Positions 33,023-41,678 of a stretch of DNA of 41,678 nt are shown in pieces. The translations under genes were made by a program, and so were the position numbers. The first letter of the stretch is position 1; every line of letters begins with the position of its first letter. The notes under the pieces were generated by a model. It was not told the DNA's origin. It saw only the letters and a list, made by a program, of their open reading frames with translations, and ran no database searches. This DNA comes from Blautia sp. (GTDB lineage Bacteria > Bacillota > Clostridia > Lachnospirales > Lachnospiraceae), in contig JALEHU010000100.1 of NCBI GenBank assembly GCA_022770365.1, positions 1 through 41,678 of the forward strand, given 5' to 3'.

Positions 33023-34121
33023 TGAAAATGCAAAAATAAAAGAGCCCTTTGTACGTATCGTGAAGCGGGACGGCGCTACATTCGGCAATAAGGTGGCAGC
33101 CCGTGCAGCTGCGATTTTGCTGGCACTGGTTGTGGATGCGATCTTTATCTTTGCCGTAACAGGTCTGAATCCGCTGGCTGTTTATGGAGTTATGTTCAAT
33201 GGTACTTTTATGACATCCGTGCGTTTCTCATGGGCAATGAGGGATCTGGTCACTTTGCTGTGCATCGGCATTGCGCTGGCACCTGCGTTTAAAATGCGTT
33301 TCTGGAACATCGGAGCAGAAGGACAGGTATTGATGGGCGGCCTCGCCACAGCCCTTGTCATGGTAAAATTCGGTCAGAGCATGTCAGCACCGATGCTGTT
33401 TCTTACCATGTTCCTTACCAGCATTATTGCCGGAGGTGTTTGGGGATTTATTCCGGCATTTTTTAAGGCATACTGGAATACCAATGAAACTCTTTTTACA
33501 CTGATGATGAATTATGTTGCCACAAGCATTGTTGCATGTATGACAAATATTATGCGTGGAAAGGCTTCCAGCCTTGGAAAATTGAATATGTCCAATCAGG
33601 CAGGATGGTTCCCGCAGTTTTTGGGTCAGAGGTACAATATTAATATTCTCATTGTTCTGATTCTGACTTTTGTAATGTTTTTCTATCTGAAGTATTCCAA
33701 ACAGGGATATGAGATTGCCGTTGTGGGAGAATCTGAGAATACTGCCCGTTATGCCGGAATCAATGTAAAGCGTGTGACTATTCGGACTATGATCCTTTCC
33801 GGTGCGATCTGCGGTCTTGTTGGATTTTTGATCGTAGCAGGAAGAGACCAGACGATTTCCACGTCATCAGCAGGAGGAAATGGATTTACTGCAATTATTG
33901 TAGCATGGCTTGCAAAATTTAATACCTTTTATATGGCGCTGATTTCCTTCCTTCTTATCTTTCTCTCCAGAGGTGCTTCGGAGATTGCGTCTGCCTACAG
34001 TCTGAATGATTTTGCGGCAAGCATTATCGAAGGTATTATTCTGTTCTTCATTTTGGGCAGTGAATTTTTCATTAATTATAAGATGGTCTTTCGTGGTTCG
34101 AAACATAAGGAGGTGCGCTAA
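33015..34121 (+). CDS. ABC transporter permease, nucleoside type (NupP-like)
   Basis: A 368-aa integral membrane protein of the BPD_transp_2 family (NupP/YufP-like). Several hydrophobic helices lie between residues ~25 and 350. Conserved blocks: FWNIGAEGQVLMGGLATAL near 96, WGFIPAFFKAYWNTNETLFTLMMNY in two parts near 142, and YAGINVKRVTIRTMILSGAICG in two parts near 240, followed by GFTAIIVAWLAKFN. ATG 33015 overlaps the ATPase gene, so the products are made in a coupled fashion. It pairs with the next permease to form the channel. Confidence 0.92.
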   Translation: MSNENAKIKEPFVRIVKRDGATFGNKVAARAAAILLALVVDAIFIFAVTGLNPLAVYGVMFNGTFMTSVRFSWAMRDLVTLLCIGIALAPAFKMRFWNIGAEGQVLMGGLATALVMVKFGQSMSAPMLFLTMFLTSIIAGGVWGFIPAFFKAYWNTNETLFTLMMNYVATSIVACMTNIMRGKASSLGKLNMSNQAGWFPQFLGQRYNINILIVLILTFVMFFYLKYSKQGYEIAVVGESENTARYAGINVKRVTIRTMILSGAICGLVGFLIVAGRDQTISTSSAGGNGFTAIIVAWLAKFNTFYMALISFLLIFLSRGASEIASAYSLNDFAASIIEGIILFFILGSEFFINYKMVFRGSKHKEVR

Positions 34122-35114
34122 ATGAGTAATTTAATTGCATGGATTATCCGGGCGATTCCTTTCGGAACGATTATTATGTTTGGCTCCATGGGAGAGATTG
34201 TTACGGAAAAATCAGGAAACCTGAATCTTGGTGTTCCGGGAATCATGTACCTTGGCGGTTTTGCCGGATTTGCAAGCTCCTATTATTATGAGAAGCTTTC
34301 TCCGGATCCCAAAGGCTGGGTATGTGTGATCATTGCATTGACGGCTGCCATTCTGGCTTCCATGCTCGGCGGACTGATCTTCAGCTTCCTGACTATAACT
34401 CTGCGTGCAAACCAGAACGTGACCGGTCTTGCACTGACCACATTTGGCCAGGGCGTTGCCAATTTCTTCGGTGTGTTTATTCTGAATGGTTCCAGCTATT
34501 CTTCCGCACCGCTGGCAAATGCTGCTTTTGCAAAAAAGATGCCGTTCCTTTCTTCTAAATTCGGCGTGATCAGCAAGACCGTATTCAGTTATGGATTTCT
34601 CGTATATGTGGCTGTTATCCTTGCGGTTGTGCTTCACTACGTTCTCAATAAAACCAGAGTGGGCCTGAATCTGCGGGCTGTCGGAGAAAATCCGGGAACA
34701 GCGGATGCTGCAGGTATCAATGTCACCAGATACAAATATCTGGCGACCTGTCTGGGAGCCGGGATTTCCGGAATCGGTGGTCTCTACTACGTACTTGACT
34801 ATAACCAGGGAATCTGGGCGACAACGGGTCAGATTGAAGCACTTGGCTGGCTGGCTGTAGCGCTTGTTATTTTTACCACCTGGAAGCCTCTGAATGCAAT
34901 CTGGGGAGCATATCTTTTCGGAATGCTTTACTGGCTGTATCAGTTCCTGCCAAGCCTTCTTGGAATCAAGGTGGCAAGCTATGTTACGGATCTGATCCAG
35001 ATGGTGCCGTATGTGGTTACGATCATTGTTCTTGTTGTCATCAGCTTCCGTAAGAAAAAAGAAAATCAGCCTCCGGAAAGTCTTGGACTTTCCTATTTCA
35101 GAGAGGAGAGATAG
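34122..35114 (+). CDS. ABC transporter permease, nucleoside type (NupQ-like)
   Basis: A 330-aa integral membrane protein, second permease of the importer. It begins immediately after the previous stop (ATG 34122) with AAGGAGGTG at 34107-34115. Blocks typical of the family: SMGEIVTEKSGNLNLGVPGIM near 21-41, LRANQNVTGLALTTFGQG near 91, LRAVGENPGTADAAGINVTRYK near 184 in two parts, and ALGWLAVALVIFTTWKP near 242. About nine hydrophobic helices are apparent. A strong terminator ends the operon. Confidence 0.92.
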   Translation: MSNLIAWIIRAIPFGTIIMFGSMGEIVTEKSGNLNLGVPGIMYLGGFAGFASSYYYEKLSPDPKGWVCVIIALTAAILASMLGGLIFSFLTITLRANQNVTGLALTTFGQGVANFFGVFILNGSSYSSAPLANAAFAKKMPFLSSKFGVISKTVFSYGFLVYVAVILAVVLHYVLNKTRVGLNLRAVGENPGTADAAGINVTRYKYLATCLGAGISGIGGLYYVLDYNQGIWATTGQIEALGWLAVALVIFTTWKPLNAIWGAYLFGMLYWLYQFLPSLLGIKVASYVTDLIQMVPYVVTIIVLVVISFRKKKENQPPESLGLSYFREER

Positions 35115-35135
35115 TTTTCATATCATAAAATAAAG

Positions 35136-35178
35136 CGTCCTGTACCGATCAATACTGATTCGGGGCAGGACGTTTTTT
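35136..35178 (+). terminator. Terminator of the nucleoside transporter operon
   Basis: CGTCCTG (35136-35142) pairs with CAGGACG (35166-35172), with an inner CCGA/TCGG stem, then six T. On the other strand it may also weakly stop the convergent tetR-type gene. Confidence 0.9.
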
Positions 35179-35200
35179 ATGCTATAGGATTTATTACATA

Positions 35201-35722
35201 TTACATGTTTTTCCGGGTCAGGCTGCTGATCACGGAAATAGTATATTCGGGATTGTACTGCTGGCTTTCTTTGTATGCGTAATAACCTCCGTAGATCTGG
35301 TATGTGAAACGGATGTCTTTTTCCGGATCATCCCTGTATTCGGGGCGGATGCTGAAGAGAAGATCTTTTACAGAGTGATGTATTTTCTGCGGGAGCAGCA
35401 TACTGCGGGTATCCGAAAAGAGTATCCGGATCAGGGAGTTTTTGGCCTGATATGCCTGGAAAAGCTCCTGTGTGAACTGATCCGGCGCGTCAAAAACTTT
35501 TTCGGGATGCTGAATTGACTGCAGGATAGAGTCTACTACTTCATCTTCCAGTTGTTCCGACAGATCATAGATATCACGGTAATGGACGTAAAAAGTGGAT
35601 TTGTTGATTTCGGCTTTCTGACAAAGCTCCGTTACGGTGATCTTTTCCAGAGGCTTCTTTGCCCTGATTTCCAGAAAGGCATTGATGATACTGTTCTTGC
35701 TTTTTTGAATTCTTTTGTCCAT
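35201..35722 (-). CDS. TetR/AcrR family transcriptional regulator
   Basis: A 173-aa regulator. Residues ~8-55 form the TetR helix-turn-helix: NSIINAFLEIRAKKPLEKIT then VTELCQKAEINKSTFYVHYRDI. The remaining ~115 residues are the ligand and dimer domain, similar in size to the small TetR group with a C-terminal DUF-type domain seen in Clostridia. GGAG lies just upstream of ATG. It is divergent from glgB, and the intergenic region carries four copies of a direct repeat whose 17-bp core has TTGT and ACAA ends; these are good candidates for its operators. The ligand is unknown. Confidence 0.88.
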   Translation of the reverse strand: MDKRIQKSKNSIINAFLEIRAKKPLEKITVTELCQKAEINKSTFYVHYRDIYDLSEQLEDEVVDSILQSIQHPEKVFDAPDQFTQELFQAYQAKNSLIRILFSDTRSMLLPQKIHHSVKDLLFSIRPEYRDDPEKDIRFTYQIYGGYYAYKESQQYNPEYTISVISSLTRKNM

Positions 35723-35732
35723 GGGGTATCTC

Positions 35733-35833
35733 CATTATTCTCCGACAGTTTCGGGAATCCGTTGTTTATCCGACAATCACTATGATCGGTTGTTTATCCG
35801 ACAATTGCTGTAATCAGTTGTTTATCCAACGAT
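35733..35833. repeat. Four direct repeats at exact 28-bp spacing, tetR-glgB intergenic
   Basis: GTTGTTTATCCGACAAT occurs identically at 35761-35777 and 35789-35805, with two mismatches at 35817-35833 (GTTGTTTATCCAACGAT) and as a degenerate copy at 35733-35749. All are 28 bp apart. The core has palindromic ends (TTGT-N7-ACAA). The copies lie between the divergent regulator and glgB, upstream of a glgB promoter with a weak -35, so they may be operator or activator sites. Confidence 0.85.
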
Positions 35834-35854
35834 TTGGAAAAGCTGACGGATGCA

Positions 35855-35883
35855 TTTTTATGAAAACCTGCTTATATTATAAT
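35855..35883 (+). promoter_or_regulatory. Probable promoter of glgB
   Basis: TATAAT (35878-35883) with a poor -35 TTTTTA (35855-35860) at 17 bp. The direct repeats end 21 bp upstream of the -35. Confidence 0.5.
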
Positions 35884-35928
35884 CGTAAAAAAGACAACTG
35901 TCTATTATTTTTTTCTGGAGGATGTACG

Positions 35929-37725
35929 ATGGATTTTTATAATTTTTATACAGGAAAAGAATTTGAAGCGCAGGAATTTCTGGGTGCACATGTATCAAAA
36001 GAGGGGACAACATTCCGTACATTTGCACCGGCGGCGAGTCATATTGCAGTGATAGGAGAGTTTAATGAATGGACAGAGGCTCCCATGCACAAAATACATG
36101 ATGGGAATTTCTGGGAATGTATGATTGCGCAGGCGAAGCCGGGAATGATGTACAAATACCGGATTTACCGGCAGGACGGAACATTTATCGACCATGCGGA
36201 TCCTTACGCCTTCTATTCGGAAATGCGTCCGGCATCTGCGTCAATCATTTATGACAGAAGTACACTTCAATTTCATGATGAAAAATGGCTTCGTAAAAGA
36301 AGGAATTCTCTGCAGAGTCCGCTGAATATTTATGAGATCCATATTGGCTCGTGGAGGAAGAAAACCGAAGAGGAGGACGGATGGTACTCCTATGGAGAGC
36401 TTGCAGATATTCTGGTACCGTATCTGAAAGAAAATGGTTATAATTATGTTGAATTAATGCCTTTATGCGAGTATCCCTGCGATGCTTCATGGGGGTATCA
36501 GGCTACCGGATATTTCAGTCCGACTTCCCGTTACGGTACACCGGAAGGGCTGTGTGAATTTGTAGATAAATGTCATCAGCAGGAAATCGGTGTGATTCTT
36601 GATTTTGTTCCTGTTCATTTTGCAGTAAACGATTATGCGCTGTGGAATTACGACGGAACAGCTTTGTTTGAATATCCCAACAGTGCTGTCGGAGTGAACG
36701 AATGGGGAAGCTGCAATTTCATGCATTCAAGAGGAGAGACCTGCAGTTTCCTTCAGTCCGCAGCATATTTCTGGCTGAAAGAGTATCATTTTGACGGTCT
36801 TCGTATGGACGCAGTGGGCAATCTGATTTACTGGCAGGGGAATCCAGGAAGAGGTGAGTGTAAGCCAGCGATGCAGTTTCTTCAGGTGATGAACCAGGGA
36901 CTGAAGGACAGAATGCCGGATGTTCTCCTGATCGCGGAGGATTCTTCTTCCTGGATCGGAGTGACGAAGCCGGTATCAGAAGGCGGTCTTGGATTTGATT
37001 ACAAGTGGGATCTGGGGTGGATGAATGATACACTTGCATATTTTTCGGCAGAGCCTCAGTATCGCACCGGGATGTATCATAAGCTGACTTTTTCCATGCA
37101 GTATTTTTATGATGAGCATTTTCTTTTGCCTCTTTCTCATGATGAAGTGGTGCACGGCAAGGCAACGATTCTGCAGAAAATGGGGACTGAATATGAGCGT
37201 AAATTCCCGCAGGCAAGAGCTCTGTATATGTACATGTATGCGCATCCCGGCAGGAAACTGAACTTTATGGGAAATGAACTGGGGCAGTTAAGGGAGTGGG
37301 ATGAAAAAAGAGAACAGGACTGGTGTATTCTGGAATATCCCATACATGACGCATTTCATCGTTTTATGAAGGATCTGAATAAATGTTATCTGGAAAATCC
37401 TGCACTTTTCCAGGAGGATTACAGCAGGGATGGATTCTGCTGGATTGACTGCCATCAGGAAGAAAAAAATGTGTATGTATTCCAACGAAAATGCATCAGT
37501 CAGACGATACTTGCCGTTTTTAACTTTTCTGACAGGGTGCAGGAATATGAACTGCCTGATATGATGGATCGGAAACTTAAGCTGCTTATGGACAGTGAGA
37601 GGGATATTTACGGCGGATCTGCCGGAAGCGTGATGAATGAAAAAGGAGATGGTAAGTCTGGAGAAGTAAACAGGAATCTTCTGACTCTTCCGCCATTTTC
37701 CGGCAGATATTATATACAGGAGTGA
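35929..37725 (+). CDS. glgB: 1,4-alpha-glucan branching enzyme
   Basis: A 598-aa GH13 enzyme that creates alpha-1,6 branches in glycogen. Start: ATG 35929, after GGAGG at 35918-35922; the in-frame ATG 35782 lies in the repeats. An N-terminal CBM48-type domain (~20-110; FRTFAPAASHIAVIGEFNEW) is followed by the GH13 barrel with region I DFVPVHFAVND near 225, region II GLRMDAVGN with nucleophile D294, region III LLIAEDSSSW with acid/base E337, and region IV SHDEVVHGK with H404/D405. Length is at the short end for GlgB. No other glycogen genes are nearby, which makes it an orphan glgB next to a TetR-type regulator; a role on other alpha-glucans is possible. Confidence 0.92.
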   Translation: MDFYNFYTGKEFEAQEFLGAHVSKEGTTFRTFAPAASHIAVIGEFNEWTEAPMHKIHDGNFWECMIAQAKPGMMYKYRIYRQDGTFIDHADPYAFYSEMRPASASIIYDRSTLQFHDEKWLRKRRNSLQSPLNIYEIHIGSWRKKTEEEDGWYSYGELADILVPYLKENGYNYVELMPLCEYPCDASWGYQATGYFSPTSRYGTPEGLCEFVDKCHQQEIGVILDFVPVHFAVNDYALWNYDGTALFEYPNSAVGVNEWGSCNFMHSRGETCSFLQSAAYFWLKEYHFDGLRMDAVGNLIYWQGNPGRGECKPAMQFLQVMNQGLKDRMPDVLLIAEDSSSWIGVTKPVSEGGLGFDYKWDLGWMNDTLAYFSAEPQYRTGMYHKLTFSMQYFYDEHFLLPLSHDEVVHGKATILQKMGTEYERKFPQARALYMYMYAHPGRKLNFMGNELGQLREWDEKREQDWCILEYPIHDAFHRFMKDLNKCYLENPALFQEDYSRDGFCWIDCHQEEKNVYVFQRKCISQTILAVFNFSDRVQEYELPDMMDRKLKLLMDSERDIYGGSAGSVMNEKGDGKSGEVNRNLLTLPPFSGRYYIQE

Positions 37726-37727
37726 TT

Positions 37728-37758
37728 AAACGAATATCGGTGATTTTCGTTTATTTTT
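37728..37758 (+). terminator. Terminator after glgB
   Basis: AAACGAA (37728-37734) pairs with TTCGTTT (37746-37752), with an inner ATC/GAT around a GGT loop and one T-T mismatch; followed by ATTTTT. Confidence 0.7.
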
Positions 37759-37896
37759 CGGTAAAACTGAAGAATACAGGAACAGATACAGGAACCGGTT
37801 CTGCTGCTATATCTATCTTACAAAGAGAATCCGCTTTTATGATATACTGACATGTACGTTTTGGATTGCGATGAAAAAGAAAACAGAGGATAAATT

Positions 37897-39768
37897 ATGT
37901 GTGGAATTTGTGGATTCATTGGATATCAGAAGGAGGAAGAAAAAATCGCCCGCCGTATGCTCGAGGCAATACGGCACCGGGGACCGGACGGTCAGGATGT
38001 GAGGGTACAAGGCGGCGCAACGCTGGGGTTTTGCAGACTGAGTATTATTGATCTGGACGGCGGCATGCAGCCTATGGAAAACGAAACAAAAGATATGGCG
38101 CTTGTCTTTAACGGGGAAATATATAATTACAGAGTTCTGAGAAAACAACTGGAAGAAAAGGGTCACGTATTTACAAGCCATTCCGATTCAGAGACATTGC
38201 TGCACGGCTATGAAGAGTATGGAGAAAAGCTTCTGGATAAGATCCGCGGGATGTTTGCGTTTGCTGTGTGGGATGAAAAGAAAAAGACACTTTTTGCTGC
38301 AAGAGATTTTTTTGGCATCAAACCGTTTTATTATTCAGTAATCGACGGATGCTTTGTGTTTGCCTCGGAAATCAAAAGTATTCTGGAGTTTCCGGGATAC
38401 CACAGAGAAGTCAATACAGAAGCACTGGAACAATATCTGTCATTTCAGTATTCTGTTCTGGATGAAACCTTTTTTAAAGGGATTTACCGGCTTCCGGCAG
38501 GATGCTTCCTTAAGTATGAAAATGGGCAGGTGCATGTCACAAGGTATTTTGATCCCATACTGACACCAAAAAACATCCATAACGAGAAGAAACTGCAGGA
38601 ACGGCTGGAGAAAGCGCTTACGCATTCTGTGCGGTGTCATATGATCAGTGATGTGGAAATCGGTGCATTTTTATCCGGCGGTGTGGATTCCAGCTTTGTG
38701 GCGGAGCAGTTTAGCGGGAAGAAGGCTTTTACTGTAGGATTTATGGATATGCAGAGCAAATATAACGAAATTGAAGCGGCTGCCGATCTGGCAGAGAAGC
38801 TGGAGCTGGAGCATCATACGAAGATCATCGGGAAAGAAGAATTCTGGGAAGCAGTTCCAAAAGTGATGTATTATCTGGATGAGCCAAGCGGGGATGCTTC
38901 CGCAGTCGCATTATATTTCGTTTCAGAGGAAGCGGCAAAATATGTAAAAGTAGTGACTTCCGGAGAAGGTGCAGATGAACTGTTCGGAGGATATAATATC
39001 TATCTGGAACCGGAAGCTCTGAAATGGATGAAGTGGATACCGAAAAAAATCAGGAGAAGCATTGGAAAACAGGCTGTAAAACTGCCGGAGACAGTCCGTG
39101 GCAGAAACTATCTTATCCGGGCATCAAAAGATGTGGAGGAGAGATTTATCGGCAATGCGAATATTTTTTCCACAGAAGAAAGAAGGAAAATCCTGCGTAA
39201 AGCGTCAGGAGCACAGGAGACAGACGCATTCCTTCAAAAATACTATGACAAAACTGCCGGCCTGAAGGATATTGATAAAATGCAGTATATTGATCTGACC
39301 TGCTGGCTGGAAGGAGATATTCTTCTGAACGCAGACAGAATGAGTATGGCTCATTCACTGGAACTGAGAGTGCCTTATCTGGATAAGGAAGTGTTCAAAG
39401 CGGCTCAGATCATGCCGGCGAAAATGAAGACACGCCATAACCAGACAAAATATCTGTTCCGGAAAGTGACAGAGAAATATCTTCCTGCCGAGAGTGCCAG
39501 AAAAAAGAAACTTGGTTTTCCTGTGCCGATACGGGTATGGCTGCGTGAGGAACCCTATTACGATAAGGTAAAAGAGGCATTTGAGAGTGAGGCAGCCAGG
39601 AAATATTTTCATACAGAGGAGCTTCTGCAACTTCTGGATGAGCATAAAAGCGGACAGAAAGACAACAGCCGGAAAATATGGACAGTTTATACATTTCTGG
39701 TATGGTACAGGATCTATTTCCCGCTTTCTGGAGTTTGTGCTTTTTTTAGTACGGAAGATATGGTATGA
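37897..39768 (+). CDS. asnB: Asparagine synthase (glutamine-hydrolysing)
   Basis: A 623-aa class B asparagine synthetase, making asparagine from aspartate, glutamine and ATP. The glutaminase domain begins MCGICGFIGY, with Cys2 as nucleophile after Met removal, and has RHRGPDGQD, RLSIIDL and FNGEIYNY. The synthetase domain carries the PP-loop FLSGGVDSS (S260 to S265), then SGEGADELFGGYN and MSMAHSLELRVPYLD. Related enzymes also amidate cell-wall or surface-polymer residues, but asparagine synthesis is the default. It has AGAGGAT before ATG. A TATACT box at 37843-37848 may be its -10, with no clear -35. Confidence 0.93.
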   Translation: MCGICGFIGYQKEEEKIARRMLEAIRHRGPDGQDVRVQGGATLGFCRLSIIDLDGGMQPMENETKDMALVFNGEIYNYRVLRKQLEEKGHVFTSHSDSETLLHGYEEYGEKLLDKIRGMFAFAVWDEKKKTLFAARDFFGIKPFYYSVIDGCFVFASEIKSILEFPGYHREVNTEALEQYLSFQYSVLDETFFKGIYRLPAGCFLKYENGQVHVTRYFDPILTPKNIHNEKKLQERLEKALTHSVRCHMISDVEIGAFLSGGVDSSFVAEQFSGKKAFTVGFMDMQSKYNEIEAAADLAEKLELEHHTKIIGKEEFWEAVPKVMYYLDEPSGDASAVALYFVSEEAAKYVKVVTSGEGADELFGGYNIYLEPEALKWMKWIPKKIRRSIGKQAVKLPETVRGRNYLIRASKDVEERFIGNANIFSTEERRKILRKASGAQETDAFLQKYYDKTAGLKDIDKMQYIDLTCWLEGDILLNADRMSMAHSLELRVPYLDKEVFKAAQIMPAKMKTRHNQTKYLFRKVTEKYLPAESARKKKLGFPVPIRVWLREEPYYDKVKEAFESEAARKYFHTEELLQLLDEHKSGQKDNSRKIWTVYTFLVWYRIYFPLSGVCAFFSTEDMV

Positions 39769-39861
39769 TAACTGTTACACTATGACATTTTCTTTGTCCT
39801 TCCGGCAGGGAAGGATAGAAAAGAGAAGTGACAGGACACAGAATATGGAGGAGAAAAGCAA

Positions 39862-41541
39862 ATGAAGTTTTCGGAAATGCCTTATACCCGGGTAGATATT
39901 TCAGCGGCAATTGATGAGGGAAAGATTCTGATCGAAAAGGCAGCAAACGCGAAAAGCGGGGAAGAGCAGTTTGAAATTCACCAGGAATTTAATAAGTTTA
40001 CAGATCATGTTATGACGCTGTGCACCATAGCACATATCCGCAGGGACGGAGATGTAACCGATGAGTTTTATGAGGGAGAAAATAATTACTATGATGAAAA
40101 GCTTCCGGAGTTTGATGCGATGGTAAATGAGTATCAGAAGGTGCTTTTTAAAACACCGTACCGCAGGTATATGGAAGAAAAAATCGGTGCTGTTGCATTC
40201 AGATCCATGGAGCTTTCCATGAAAGCCTTTGATGAAAGCCTGATTCCTCTCCTTCAGGAGGAAAACGCTCTTTCGACACGATACAGAAAGCTGATTGGAG
40301 CTGCAAAAGCGGACTGGGAAGGAGAGGAACTGAACCTTTCTCTGCTGCGCAAATATATGCGCCATGAAGACAGGAATATCAGAAAAAAGGCCTGGGATAA
40401 ATTTTCCGGATTTTTTGAAGAAAATCAGGCGGAAATCGACGAGATTTATGACCTGCTGGTGAAAAACCGCACCAGACAGGCCAGGATGCTGGGATTTGAA
40501 AATTATATCGATATGGGTTATTGCAGAATGAACCGAAATTCTTACACCAAAGAAGACATTGAGAAACTGCGTGACCAGGTGAAGAATGTATTCGTTCCTT
40601 TTGCTGCAAAGATTCATGAAATCCGCAGGCAGCGCCTGGGAATTGAAAAACTCTGCTATTATGATGATGATGTTTACTTTCCGCAGGGAGACCCTGCACC
40701 GACAGGGACTCCAGAGGAAATTCTGGCTGGCGGACAGAAAATGTATTCCGAGCTTTCACAGGAAACCAGAGAATTTTTTGATCTTATGAGAGAGTGGGAA
40801 CTGTTTGATGTTCTCGGTCGTAAGAATAAGGCAACAGGCGGCTATATGACAGATCTTCCGGATTATGGTGTACCGTTTATTTTTGCCAACTTTAACGGAA
40901 CCAGCGGTGATGTGGATGTGATCACGCATGAGTGCGGACATGCTTTTCAGGGATATATCTCCGGAAAAGATCCTATTTCGGATCATAACCGCTACCTGAC
41001 TATGGAAACGGCGGAGATTCATTCCATGTCCATGGAATTCTTTGCAGAGCCATGGATTGAACTGTTTTTCGGTGAACGCGGAGACGATTACCGCAGGATG
41101 CATCTGGAGTCTGCTATCGCCTTTATCCCATATGGAACTATGGTGGATGAATTCCAGCATATTGTTTACGGCAATCCGGATATGACCCCGAAGGAACGCC
41201 GTGAGGCATGGCTTGGTCTGGAACAGCAATACCGTCCGCATATGGATGTGACGGGATGTACATTTATGGAGGATGGTGCTTACTGGCACAGGCAGCATCA
41301 TATTTTTGAACTGCCGTTTTATTATATTGACTATGTGATGGCGCAGCTTTGCGCGTTTCAGTTTAAACTGAAAATGGATGAGAATTATGAAGATGCCTGG
41401 GAAAAATATCTGAAACTCTGTAAGCTTTCCGCAAGTGATTTCTACCCGAATATGCTGAGTGAAACAGGCCTGAAAGTGCCATTTGCAGAGAATTGTATTG
41501 AAGAAACTGTAAAAGAACTGGAGAAAAAACTGGGAATCTAG
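39862..41541 (+). CDS. pepF: M3 family oligoendopeptidase (PepF type)
   Basis: A 559-aa cytoplasmic zinc metallopeptidase that trims short peptides. The zinc site is VITHECGHAFQGYI with H356, E357 and H360, and the downstream METAEIHSMSMEFF region supplies the third ligand. The N-terminal helical part (1-~340) is typical for PepF-like enzymes. Length fits the ~560-aa clostridial form. GGAGGAG lies about 9 nt before ATG. The 90 bp before it hold a hairpin (TCCTTCC 39797-39803 with GGAAGGA 39809-39815) without a T run, so co-transcription with asnB is possible. Confidence 0.92.
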   Translation: MKFSEMPYTRVDISAAIDEGKILIEKAANAKSGEEQFEIHQEFNKFTDHVMTLCTIAHIRRDGDVTDEFYEGENNYYDEKLPEFDAMVNEYQKVLFKTPYRRYMEEKIGAVAFRSMELSMKAFDESLIPLLQEENALSTRYRKLIGAAKADWEGEELNLSLLRKYMRHEDRNIRKKAWDKFSGFFEENQAEIDEIYDLLVKNRTRQARMLGFENYIDMGYCRMNRNSYTKEDIEKLRDQVKNVFVPFAAKIHEIRRQRLGIEKLCYYDDDVYFPQGDPAPTGTPEEILAGGQKMYSELSQETREFFDLMREWELFDVLGRKNKATGGYMTDLPDYGVPFIFANFNGTSGDVDVITHECGHAFQGYISGKDPISDHNRYLTMETAEIHSMSMEFFAEPWIELFFGERGDDYRRMHLESAIAFIPYGTMVDEFQHIVYGNPDMTPKERREAWLGLEQQYRPHMDVTGCTFMEDGAYWHRQHHIFELPFYYIDYVMAQLCAFQFKLKMDENYEDAWEKYLKLCKLSASDFYPNMLSETGLKVPFAENCIEETVKELEKKLGI

Positions 41542-41632
41542 TACAGAATTGCATTAATTTTTAAGTAATATTTTTATGGAAAAAGTTTCCTATATATGGC
41601 ATAATTAAAAGAAAACCAAGGAGATCATTCAT

Positions 41633-41678
41633 ATGCCATTTATTGCTGCCCCTGTTAAAATACCAGAAGACATCCGCC
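41633..41678 (+). CDS. Start of an unrecognised gene (partial)
   Basis: ATG 41633 follows an AAGGAGATC ribosome site (about 41618-41626) and opens a frame of 15 codons, MPFIAAPVKIPEDIR, to the end of the window. A possible promoter lies upstream (CATAAT 41600-41605 with a weak TGGAAA 41577-41582). Too short to assign a function. Confidence 0.55.
   Translation, partial: MPFIAAPVKIPEDIR

Noticed and set aside
39797..39815. Hairpin between asnB and pepF as a terminator
   Set aside because: Stem is good, but neither strand has a T run after it.

Overview
The window looks like chromosomal DNA of a low-to-mid GC, spore-forming Gram-positive gut anaerobe, most likely a Clostridia / Lachnospiraceae member. 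The evidence is the Firmicutes gene order (eno-secG-rnr-smpB; pyrH-frr-uppS-cdsA-dxr-rseP), strong AAGGAGG-type ribosome sites, sigma-A-type promoters, a sporulation-type PdaA, a teichoic-acid-type cell-wall cluster and ferredoxin-domain FrhB proteins. The genus cannot be fixed from sequence alone.

Layout. 1-530: 3' end of a 23S rRNA, a structured spacer without a 5S gene, and tRNA-Trp(CCA) with a terminator. 633-7257: a cell-surface glycopolymer operon with its own extended -10 promoter: a CDP-glycerol glycerophosphotransferase fused to a GT4 glycosyltransferase, a polysaccharide pyruvyl transferase fused to an FrhB iron-sulfur module, TagD, and a stand-alone FrhB protein. 7333-8160 (minus): pdaA, spore-cortex delta-lactam deacetylase. 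8161-9088: gene-free, AT-rich. It holds a perfect 17-bp inverted repeat and a minus-strand transcription unit (canonical promoter, seven SD-like repeats about 50 bp apart, terminator) that looks like an undescribed repeat RNA. 9089-13695: enolase, SecG, RNase R, SmpB. 13838-15501: malic enzyme and a hotdog thioesterase. 15604-23205: a GH94 phosphorylase of the diacetylchitobiose type, a hexose-phosphate mutase, a YesM-type kinase, the collapsed remains of an ABC sugar transporter, and a YesN-type regulator. 23399-29885: a lipoprotein, then nucleotide, translation, lipid and isoprenoid housekeeping genes (pyrH, frr, uppS, cdsA, dxr, rseP). 30058-35114: a BMP/NupOPQ-type nucleoside ABC importer. 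35201-37725: a TetR-type regulator divergent from glgB, with 28-bp-spaced direct repeats between them. 37897-41541: asparagine synthase and an M3 oligoendopeptidase. 41633-end: start of an unrecognised gene.

How it fits together. TagD makes the CDP-glycerol used by the TagF-like enzyme, and the pyruvyl-transferase and FrhB modules probably decorate the same polymer. The GH94 enzyme and the mutase would turn a beta-linked disaccharide into glycolytic or amino-sugar intermediates, but the adjacent importer has been gutted by two internal deletions while its two-component regulators remain intact. The most unusual element is the SD-like repeat array at 8285-8775. It is expressed on the pdaA strand, and six of its seven units keep a UAA stop at the same offset from the SD-like core.
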